Shown here in pieces: positions 41,418 through 50,528 of a stretch of DNA of 64,000 bases. The DNA comes from Chrysemys picta bellii. Lineage: Eukaryota; Chordata; Testudines; Emydidae. The notes below the pieces were generated by a model, which made no database searches, had not been told where the DNA came from, and saw only the letters and a program-made list of their open reading frames with translations. Location: positions 51,489,439 to 51,553,438 of the forward strand of contig NC_088800.1 of NCBI RefSeq assembly GCF_011386835.1, in the 5' to 3' direction. Position numbers and translations under genes: made by a program. Position 1 is the stretch's first letter. The number at the start of each line of letters is the position of its first letter.

Positions 41418-41754
41418 GGCAGCCATAAGCTGAGAAGTGAACAGTCACATCCTCACATTCCAAACTAGTCACATGGAAATAAGGTGCTATTGGGCTGTTA
41501 GGAATACAATCCTGCCCTGATATTCCTATCACCTCCAGAGAAAGGAAAGAGCCTAGAACATGTAAAAGGAAATTTAATTGGATAGTTTTCTGTCTGGTAA
41601 GAACTTTCTTATCAATAGACACAGCTGAAAAACTCTTGTCTGTATAGATGTAGTTGTGAAATCCTCACTTCTGTATTGTTTTGTATGTTTATTTGCATGG
41701 TCTCTGTCTGGTTCTGTAATTGTTTCTGTCTGCCGTATAATTAATTTTGCTGGG
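41418..41754 (+). mobile_element. Partial 3' LTR of the endogenous retrovirus
   Basis: Closely matches 30126-30442 of the 5' LTR, with a 22-bp local duplication (GGTTCTGTAATTGTTTCTGTCT) absent from the 5' copy. Both the U3 start and everything beyond TTAATTTTGCTGGG are missing. Confidence 0.8.
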
Positions 41755-42117
41755 CTGCGTGCTCCGGCGGATCAAAGCAAGTTCAATATAACGTGGTTTC
41801 ACCTATAACGCAGTAAGATTTTTTGGCTCCCGAGGACAGCGTTATATTGGGGTAAAGGTGTACATGGGATCTTTTTCAGGGGAAAAGGCAATACACCGTG
41901 TTTATTGAAGATACAATAATTAGCATAAGTATTCAATCACACCACACACTGTCCCACCAGTCAATGTTATAGTTACCAGTCCAGAGTCCATATCAATTTA
42001 GTGGCCAGCTAGGTTGATTGTGGGTAGGTAGGAACCAGGTTTTGTTGGTCACAACACATTGCTCCGGGAAAGTCTTGGCAGGACGAACCCAAAGTTTCAT
42101 GACAAGGCACCCTGTTT
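41755..42117. other. Repeat fragments, no gene
   Basis: About 41780-41865 (ATAACGTGGTTTCACCTATAAC, CAGCGTTATATTGGGG) resembles the end of a Tigger/pogo-like DNA transposon. About 41880-42115 resembles a truncated LTR. Both assignments are tentative. Confidence 0.35.
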
Positions 42118-43387
42118 ATAGCCTATGCCACTGGGATCGTGAGAAAAAACAAACTACAAGCCACCTGGGAAGGCCCTTTCAAGGTTGTCAAGCAACTAAA
42201 TGAGGTAAACTATGTGGTGTACCATGTTAATATGATGAAGCCATATTATGACAGGGGGAAATGTGGTGTTGGCTGTGTGTAGACATTGGGAGGAGCAGGG
42301 AGATGACCCTTTAGTAGATCTATTCCCTGAGACAGGAGCTGGCTCCTCCCTGGAACCAATTCCCCTCTCTGATCAGCTAACACCTGCCCAGCAAGCTGAG
42401 ATCAGAGGGGTTCTGCATTTGTACCAACAGCTGCTTTCCAACCAGCCTGGATTCACTAATCTCACTGTCCACCGGTTGGAGACAGGATCACATCCTCCTA
42501 TAAGATGCTCCCCCTTCCGAGTCACAGGGAAAACTGCTCAAGACCTGGAAAGAGAGGTCAGTGACATGCTGCCTTTGGGGGTGATTCAGCCATCTTCCAG
42601 CCCTTGGGCCTCACTTCTGGTGCTGGTCCCCAAAATGGACACGTCGATCTGGTTCTGTGTGGACTATCGGAAGCTTAATGCCATCACCATCAATGCCAAC
42701 TTCCTGAGGTGGAGCCTGCTCCTGGAGGATTATGATATGAAGGTGGTCCATGTGAGGGGAGTGCCAATGTGGTAGCTGATGCATTGTCCCGGTGAGGGGG
42801 CCCCGAACTTCCCCAGGTCACTGGTTAGAGTGACCCCACTCAGTTCAGTCTTGAAGGGGGGAGAGATGTGACTGAGTAGGGAGTAGTTGTCATGGAGTGC
42901 GGGGAAGTCAGGGCCATGTATCCCCCACATCCTGCGATTCACTGTGACTCTCAGCCAGCCAGTAAAACAGATTTATTAGATGACAGGAACACAGTTTAAA
43001 ACAGAGCTTGTAGGTACTAAAAACAGGACCTCTCACTCAGGTCCATCTTGGGGGTTGGGGAGCCAAGACCCAGGTTCTGGGCCTCCCCATGTCTCCCCAG
43101 CCAGCTCCAAACTGAAACTCCCTCCAGCAGTCTCCCCCAGCCACACACCCCGGCTTCTCCTCCAGGCTTTGTCCAGTTTCCCAGGCAGAAGGTGTCACCT
43201 GGCCCCAACCCCCTCCTGGGCTCAGGTTATGAAAGGCAGCAGACATCCTTTACGTGCTAATCGTCAAGTATCATCCCTTAGTGAAGTCACACCCTTATTT
43301 CCCATCACCATCTGGTATCAATGCAGACAGTAAACTAGTAAAACTCCCATGCAACATTATCAGGTTAATACTCCCTACTCTGTCACA
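42118..43387 (+). mobile_element. Gmr1-like Gypsy element, copy B, 3' part
   Basis: It starts within the integrase C-terminus (AAACTACAAGCCACCTGGG), continues without interruption through the GPF block, and carries the same RT N-terminus as copy A (LTPAQQAEIRGVLHLYQQLL, FRVTGKTAQDLEREV, FCVDYRKLNAITI). It then has the same jump to the RNase H end (LRWSLLLEDYDMKVVHV). The coding part is open from about 42248 to 42775, then shifted. The polypurine tract GAAGGGGGGAGAGA precedes a 521-bp 3' LTR (42867-43387; ends TGTGACTGAGTAGGGAGT and ACTCCCTACTCTGTCACA). The 5' half is missing. Confidence 0.85.
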
Positions 43388-46300
43388 GCTTGGTTATCAG
43401 AGACGATCTCCTCGGACGTGTGGCAGAACACAGTGAGGACTCTGACAAGGATGAGGCTTTGGAACAGAAAGCGAAGCTGGTGAGGATGTAGCAGCATGTG
43501 CCCGTGCGGAGTGAGCCATGACTCCTGGGGGATGTGTGTGTGTGTACGGGAGAATGTGTAGCAGCCCGTGATGCAAAGAGAAATCTATTTGGAGAGTCGT
43601 TGCGATGAAAGGGTGTGGCTGCGGCAACACTCCGCAATGGCAAAAAAGAGCTGAGGGGAGGCCCGGAAGTCACAAGTGCGCTGGAGGTAAAAGGCCAACA
43701 CCTGGTGGACATCTAGGGTTTGAAAAGCACCTTCCTGAGGGGAAGCATGCGGCTTAGGGTAGAAGGTAGGGAAATGCATGCACTGGTTGAGGTGAAACGG
43801 GGAGGCAACCTTGGTGAGGAATCTGGGATGGAGACGGAGGGAGACCTTGTCCTTATGAAAGACTGTGAAGAGGGTCGATCGTCGTGGCTGCCAGTTTGTT
43901 AACTTGTCTCACAGAGGTGACGGTCACCAAAAAGATCACCTTCATGGAAAGATGGGCAAGGGAGCAGGTTGCGAGTGGCTCAAAAGGCGTATTGGTGAGG
44001 GCGGAGAGGATGAGCTTAAGGTCCCATGAAGTACCAGGTGGGCGGCCCGCAGCTCCAGGACATTGATATGCATCCTCACCTCCCTGAGTGACCAGAGCCG
44101 TGCAGTCAGCCAGATGAGTGCCCCATCCGACTAGCAAGGCATCCGTCATGAGGGGAAGGTGGGGCGTGGGAGGTGTGAAAGGGACACTGGCTAAGACCGT
44201 GGATAGGCTGCATCACCAAGTGAGAGAGGTGAGAACTGATGAGGGAATGAGGAACCGTTTGCTGAGGTGGTCGGACTGCAGGTTGTAGATGGAGTGGAGC
44301 CACATCTAGAGGCAGCGTAGATAGAGACGGGCATACGAGGTAACGGAGGTGCAGGCCGCCATATGGCCCAGATGGGAAAGGCACTGATAGACATGTGCGC
44401 ACGGGCGGCGGCAGACCTGCACGATGAGGGCAGTAAGAGTGGCAAAGCGTTCCAAGGGAAGGAAGGCATGGGCTGCGACAGAGTCCGGGTGAGCCCCTAT
44501 AAAGGTAGGGAGTGGGTAGGGGTGAGGACTGTCTTTTTCTTGTTGATACAAATCCCTAGGGTGCCGAGGAGGGCATGCAAGATCTGAGTAATGGTAAGGA
44601 GGCAGGACCAGGATGACACCATGAGCCAATCGTCCAAGTTTGGAAACACTGAGTTACCCAGGCAGTGCATGTAAGCTGCCATGACAGGAAAGACCTTTGT
44701 GAAGGCATGGGGGGGCAGTAGCAATCCCGAAGGGGAGGACCCAGAACTGGTAGTGAAAGTGGTCGACCGCGAAGCAGAACTTGCAATGAGCAGGGTGGAT
44801 GTGGAAATATTTATCCTTCATTTCGAGAGCCGCGAACCAAGCTCCACGGGGAAGAGAGGGGATAATGAGGAGGAGGGTGACCATACGGAAATGGAACTTG
44901 CAAATAAATTTGTTCAGCAGCCGGAGGTCCAAGATAGAGCGAAGGCCACCCCCTTTCTTCAGCACAAGGAAATAGGAGGAGTAGAAGCCACAGCCCTGGT
45001 AGCGCTGTGGAATGAGTTCTATAGCGCCCTTCTGGAGGAGGGCATCTGCTTCCTCTCAGAAGGTGAGAATGCGATAACGTGGCAGGGTACTCCCAGGATG
45101 GGCAATTAGGTCAGAAGGAGGGGAATTCAATGAGGTAACCCCGATGTACAATGTCCAGCACCCAGCGATCGGTGGTAATCTTGCCCCAGTTGTAAGTGAA
45201 GAGGGCAAGGCAACCCCTGAAAAACACTGGTGGGGTGGTGAGAGTGGAGGGAAGAAGGTTTGCGGTTCTCAGGCTGCTTGGAGGAACGCTGAGGAAGGGT
45301 AGAAGCAGGAGTAGCACTGGCGGAGTAACGGGGTCGTTGGGAGCAACGCAGAGAAGAATCTGGTGGGCACTGGGGGTAAGGCTAGTGGTAAGGCTGGTAT
45401 GTGGCCCAAGGGCAGGGTCAGAAGGATGACCGTTGCTGGCAAAGGCAGGGGACAGAGTATAAAGGACCAGTGACCGAAGTGTGGCACGAGAGTCTTTGAG
45501 GGTATGCAAAGAGTCATCTGTTTTGTCATTAAACAACTTGTGGTGGTCAAAAGGGAGGTCCTCGGGGTAGTCAGGACCTCATGCAAGAAGCCGCTAGACT
45601 GGAGCCAGAAATCCTGGCGAAGGACAACTCTGGATGCCAGCGAGTGGGACGCCATATCGGCAGCATCAACTATGGCCTGGACAGTCACCTTGACCACCAA
45701 CTTTTCCTCATCTAGGAGATATTGGAAGTCCTATTGTTTCTATGGGAGGAGGAAGGCCTGGAAGTCCATGAGCTTGGAGTATGAAAGGAAATCATGCTTG
45801 GCCAGGATGGCCTGGTAGCTGGCAATGCAGAATTGGAGACCAGAGGAGGAGTAGACCTTGAAGCCCAGGAGATCCAACTTCTTGGCGACCCAATCAGGGG
45901 ACGTGGACTGCAGGTGTTGTTGGCAGGCACGCTTGGTCGTGGCTTGGACCACCAGTGAGTTGGGGGATGGGTGTGCGAAAAGAAAGTCCATGCCCTTAGG
46001 GGGCATGAAGAATCGGCATTCCACTTTGGTGTAGGGGCACTGGAGGCCGGAGTGTGCCAAATGGCCTGGGCCAGTTGTAGAAGGGCATTGTGGATACGAA
46101 GGGTGGTACATGAGTCAACAAGGGGTTGTAGGATGTCCAGGAATTAATCCTGTGGGTCTTGGACGTCTTCGACAGGTAGATTGAGGGCTGTGGCCATGCG
46201 TCGAAGTAAGTCCTGGTACTGCAAGCGGTCGGCGAGGGAGGGTGGTGGGAAGAATGATGGCATTGCCTGGAGATGAGAAGGCAGCCATATGGACCAGAGG

Positions 46301-46830
46301 TGGCAAACATGCTGTTGGTGCCACCGGAGCGGGGATGGCCAGAGGTTCCTCAAAGACAGAGGGGAGGGGCTATGTATGTTGGGGACAGGCAGTGCTGCAA
46401 GCGAGATGGCATCCTGCGCTCATGGTAGGGGTTCCAGGCAGCCCAGTAGGGCCAGGCATAGGGGTCGCCAGGCATCAGCGGCACCTGCAGGTAGTGGAAC
46501 CACGGGTCAGCCGGTAGAGCATACACCGGAGGGTACGATGGGAGCCAAGGGTCCAGGCTGTAGGACCATGCAGGTGAAAAGGTGGGGTCCGGTTCGCAAG
46601 ACTACTCGGAATCAGAAGATGGGTCTGGTAGGGGTGAAGCTGCCGGTGCAGGAAGGATGTGATGGTCCAGGAGCAACAGAGGCGCCTCTGTGGAAGGGCC
46701 CAGCAGAGAAGGGTGGAGCGGAGCAGGAGAGACTCATCTGTGGGAGATGGCAGGCAGAGAGTGACTGGAGGCCCAGAGCCAGCAGCAGATTTTTGCTGTG
46801 AATAATGTAGCTTTTTCCAGACCTGGAAAA
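43388..46830 (-). pseudogene. Decayed DIRS-like (tyrosine recombinase) retrotransposon
   Basis: DIRS-type elements carry Gag, RT-RNase H and a tyrosine recombinase instead of an integrase. On the minus strand I see, from right to left: Gag-like blocks (about 46350-45740: FFMPPKGMDFLFAHPSPNSL, VAKKLDLLGFKVYSSSGLQF; about 45700-45560: AIVDAADMASHSLASRVVL); RT (about 44965-44480: KKGGGLRSILDLRLLNKFI, WFAALEMKDKYFHIHPAH, VLPFGIATAP, and the NLDD catalytic block near 44630); a HINVLELRA-like block near 44065; and a recombinase start (about 44020-43880: LSALTNTPFEPLATCSLAHL, TSVRQVNKLAA with the first catalytic Arg). Frames shift often and the 3' end is lost, so it is inactive. It abuts the LTR of Gmr1-like copy B. 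Confidence 0.78.
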
Positions 46831-47420
46831 ATAGACTCCCATGGACTTCAGTGGGCTTTGGATTGGGCCTCATACACTCATTCAAGAGGTACAAACTCTT
46901 TCAGATGTCCCCAGGTGATAGGTCTCAGGTCACAAAAGAACAGCGTATTTTGGCTTTGTAAGCAATCAACCCTTTGGATTTAGCTGCTTTCAGGACCGTC
47001 TCTGTTTTGTGCATCAGACATGGTACCAGTAACAGCATCATGTCTCATCCTGCCCCATGTACTTCTGGTCTCTATATTCTCCCTCTCTGCTTCCTCCCAC
47101 AGTCTTGCTATCCCCTTCTACACACACACATTTCTCTGTCACAACACACTCCCTGCAACCAACAAGTCCTTTGCCCCACATTTCCCTGCCCTGTTCTTGC
47201 TAGTGGCTTGCAGAAAACTGGCTGGTCACATGGTGCTGGCTCAACTGGTTTTTAGGTGAAACAAAGCAGCTGGAGGGGGAGATGAAATGGAGCACAAATA
47301 TAGACAGTGTGATGACCTTTTTTTTTTCCAAAAAGGACACAATACTTCTCATTAAAAGCTAAAAATACACTCACTCCTTTCCCAATATTACTTTTTCATG
47401 TGATTGCTGTATTTGCCATA
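46831..47420. other. No gene recognised
   Basis: AT-rich intergenic sequence with no motif-bearing frame. A T9 run lies near 47319. Nothing further is supported. Confidence 0.45.
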
Positions 47421-47428
47421 GTGATGTT

Positions 47429-47832
47429 CAGGGCCGGTTCTGGCTTTTTGGCAAAAAAACCAAAAAACAAAAACCCGCGGCGGCCAGAACAGCAAAGTGG
47501 CGTGGCATGGCCAGAGCCAGGGGGACTCCCTTCCCTGCAGATGTGCCCCGGCTAGCGGGGGGAGAGAGAGAAGGGGGGCAGCCAGGGCTTCAGCGGGGTG
47601 CTGCCACGCGGCCCCTCTCGCCGTGCCGCCTGCCAGGAGGGCTCCACACCGCTCCAGTCGGCTGGGAGGGAAGGATGCAGGCTGCCCTGCCGGGCTTGCT
47701 GCAGTGCGCTCTTGTCCTTCGCACCGCCGCCCCCTACACGGCGGCTGGAGCAGAACAAAAAAAAAAAAAGGGTCCATGCCGCCCTAGGATTAGGCGGAAT
47801 GCTTGCTTGGCTGGTGCCTGGAGCCGGCCCTG
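47429..47832. mobile_element. hAT-like MITE with perfect 8-bp TSD
   Basis: A 404-bp element with left end CAGGGCCGGTTCTGGC and right end GGAGCCGGCCCTG. The flanks are exact copies of GTGATGTT (47421-47428 and 47833-47840). It belongs to the same terminal-repeat family as 8597-9286 and 13146-13298. It contains an A-rich stretch near 47455 and an A13 run near 47757. GC-rich open frames on both strands are compositional. Confidence 0.9.
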
Positions 47833-47954
47833 GTGATGTTATGCAGCTCTGAAAGGAAGGGGAGGTGGATCCAAATGATCACATGTGGGAGAAATGTATC
47901 CACAAGATAAACTCTTCATTAAGACATGGTTCTCATTTTGTACAAGTTTGGAAA

Positions 47955-48165
47955 CCCCTAGTCTGCTGATTGAAGCATGGACTGGCAAGGTCAGTGGAGC
48001 TGTGTTCTGGTTCCAGCACTGGCAGACTTGCTGTAAAACCTAAGACAAATCACCTTCTTCGCTGTCTCACTTTCCCCATCTGTAAAATGGAGATACTAGT
48101 GACATGTGTAATGCTATCTAAATTCCTCAGGTGAGGGTGATATAAAAGAGCAAAGCATTTATTAT
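47955..48165 (+). repeat. MIR-like SINE
   Basis: Matches the general layout of MIR/core-SINEs: ...CTAAGACAAATCACCTTCTTC, then TTTCCCCATCTGTAAAATGG and GGTGATATAAAAG. Old and diverged. Confidence 0.6.
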
Positions 48166-48535
48166 TGACTGATGGCTCTTCAGCAACCTGGTGAGTTTAG
48201 AAGTCTCAATCTAGATGGGCATCCCCATTCCAGGAACCACCACAATTGACCCTCTTGTTGAAAGTGTCAGCAGAAAGGCCAAGGATAGAATTGGTCTTGG
48301 CAAATGATCCTGTATCATCCCAGACCTGTTCTTTCTGGGTCAGGGGTGAGAAACTTTGGAAAGGTAGCATGGGAAACCTGCTCACCTGGGGAGACCTGTC
48401 AGTCAAGGTTATCAATCTAGAACTTTTCACCATCAGATTAATTCATGAAAGCATAAGGTTTTTTAATTTTACTAATTCCTTTTTGAGGGGTGGTAGCTTT
48501 ATCACCTGGAGCATAGCTTCTGGAAATAAAGCACT

Positions 48536-48640
48536 GTCTATACTGGTGCTTTTCAGTGCTAAAACTTTTGTTGCTCAGGGGTGTGTTTTTTCACACCCCT
48601 GAATGATAAAAGCTTTAGTGCTGAAAGTAGCACTGTAGAC
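48536..48640. repeat. Palindromic MITE-like hairpin
   Basis: The left arm GTCTATACTGGTGCTTTTCA..CAGGGGTGTG pairs with the right arm CACACCCCTG..TGAAAGTAGCACTGTAGAC around a six-T loop. This gives a nearly full-length hairpin of 105 bp. Confidence 0.75.
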
Positions 48641-50079
48641 ACAGCCTAAGAGTTATAGGCATGACTTGACCTGTTCCTCTTCCCTGTTTAAAGATAGAGC
48701 TGATCAGCCCCCATTCAGTCTTTTAAGTGACCACTGGAGCTGAAATCACTGATAATCAGGTCTAAGTGCTTAGACCTGCTGAGGGACAGGGTTTCGGGGG
48801 GGCAGGAGGGGAGAGAGACTAACCAGCCTGCATGAGACTAAGAGAGCTGGGTGGAACCTCAAGAGACCAACTCACCGAGGACCCAGTAGAGAGGCAGGTG
48901 AGGTGGTAGTAAAAGTAACCATTGGTTACTTGGCACAAGGCCATTGGTGACTTGAGCAGATGATGGCACAATGGAGTGAATGGTGGCATGAATCACAGCA
49001 TGCTGAATGATGGCACAGCTCCACACAGAGTGAATGGAGACAACTGTAAGCCAGTTGAGGTGGCACTGCTCAATGTTTCTTCCCCTGCCCCCTTTCTGGG
49101 TGGGAGATAAACTCATGTGAATGCACCTCTCAACTCTGTGTCTCTGCTGACCAAGGAGAGCTGTGAGTGGGGTGTGGTGGAGGGAGAGGGGAGTGGTATG
49201 TTAAAGGGACATTTGTTGGACTTAAACACTACAAGGTGAGAAAGGGAGACAAAGGACACTGCCCAAAGGACTCTGGGACAGGAGTGTTGCTCATGGTCAG
49301 ATGTGTTCGAATCATGATTGTGGCGTTTTCCAAAATTAATGCCAGGCTCCTTTCCTCTTCTTACTAAATGTTTTCTCTGCTCTACAGAGACTCAGTGTTT
49401 GCCAGGAGGAAGTACTGCCTCTTAGAGGCGGCTGGGATAGTGCTTAATTTCCCCAGATTACTGGGTGAGGGCTCAGGCCAGTTCTGTGTTGTACTGTTAA
49501 GAAAGAGCCCTGGATATTGAGCCCGGCCCTTTTTGCTGCCAGCTCCACCTGGCAAAAGGATCACACCGTTGTCTCCACCCCGCGCTCTTCTGCTTGGGGG
49601 AAGAGACCCGCTAGTGTCTTCAAGGGCCAACCAGCAAAGCACCTGCCCCTTCCCCCTCCAGGGTGGGCGGCCTCGCTTCCTGCCCCCCCTCCCCCAGCTT
49701 CCCGGGGTTCTGCGGCCTTCCTCGCTGCCCACGGGGCTCTGTGCTTCCCAGCAGGCTCGGTTCCCCCCATTCTCTGCCTTTCTCAACGCGCCTGTCCTCC
49801 CGACCCGCAGGGGCTCCCCCGCCTGCACTCACACGCTGCATGGGAAGGGGCACGGCTGGCCTGCTACTGGCAGCAAATTACATCAGAGAGCAGTTTTTGC
49901 AATCCCTTACATACGGGTAACTGCTGCAGGAGTTTCTCGCACTGCACCCGCCGGCGCTGGGTAATGCCACGGAAGGCGATTTAGAAGTTCCGGTCGGACG
50001 GTGTCCTTGAGAGCTCCTGCCCCCCAGTCCCAGCGAGCTACAAGCGCGAACCACAAACTGCCCTGATTCGAATTCGCAT
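48641..50079. other. No gene; upstream flank of CCNF
   Basis: No exon recognised. GC and CpG content rise from about 49550 toward CCNF. The long frames on both strands between 49500 and 50540 are products of CpG-island composition and carry no recognisable domain. Confidence 0.5.
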
Positions 50080-50515
50080 CCTGAGCGCCCAATGACAGGA
50101 CGGAGGGCGGGGCCGCGGCCACGATATCCCCGCCCTGTCAGCATACTGACCAATGACAGCTCCAGCTGGGTTTGAAAAAAAGTGCGCGCGGCTAGTGGGC
50201 GGGGTCTTTCTCTGGTGGCAGGGCCCGCGCGGGGAGTGGAGAGACGGATATCCGGCGCGCTCGGGGCGTAGCCTATCCCGAAGGGGCGGTTCCTGGGTGG
50301 GGCCTCCCGCTCGCTCTTTCCCTGACCCGCATTGATACCGGAGAAAGGCATGGGGGCGGGGCCCAGCTGGAACCCCGCCCTAACCCCTCTTTCTCCGCCC
50401 CTGGCCCCGGGACCGCGACTTGGGCTCATTTGGACCCGGCCGGCTTGCGGGCGCGGTGGTGGTTGGTGGCAGCTCGGTTCCCTGGGGACTCGCACCGCAG
50501 CGCGGAGGGGCAGGA
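50080..50515 (+). promoter_or_regulatory. CpG-island promoter of CCNF with CCAAT boxes and CHR
   Basis: CCAAT boxes occur at 50089-50093 and 50150-50154, both followed by GACAG. A TTTGAA sequence (CHR consensus) is at 50171-50176, about 20 bases after the second CCAAT, followed by GTGCGCGCG. GGGCGGGG Sp1-type boxes lie near 50106, 50197 and 50354. Paired CCAAT boxes (NF-Y) plus CHR (MuvB/DREAM complexes) are the classic arrangement of genes expressed in G2/M, which fits cyclin F. The transcription start is not defined; the translation start is at 50516. Confidence 0.6.
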
Positions 50516-50528
50516 ATGAAAGTGGGCG
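50516..50528 (+). CDS. CCNF: CCNF coding exon 1 (start codon)
   Basis: ATG with a G at -3; only 13 coding bases (MKVG plus one base) before donor GTGAGC. It is chosen because it gives the right phase for exon 2 and matches the expected short N-terminus before IHCRC. The rest of the exon is 5' UTR. Evidence is indirect because so few codons are present. Confidence 0.7.

Larger units (their letters stand above)
29943..41754 (+). mobile_element. Endogenous retrovirus remnant, with nested insertions
   Basis: Parts: a 5' LTR from TGTTAGTATATAG (29943) to CCCCCTAACA (39140), split by an 8.2-kb transposon; a tRNA-His-type primer binding site (39144-39161) three bases after the LTR; a decayed internal region (39162-41417) holding another DNA element; and a partial 3' LTR (41418-41754) matching 30126-30442. 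The LTR ends TGTTAG and CTAACA are inverted partners. The provirus is incomplete and non-functional: the internal region is only about 1.5 kb without its insertion and full of stops, and the 3' LTR lacks both its start and its end. Confidence 0.75.

Noticed and set aside
44363..46801. Plus-strand open frames of 70-170 codons in this stretch
   Set aside because: They are antisense shadows of the minus-strand DIRS-like element, whose motifs are recognisable.
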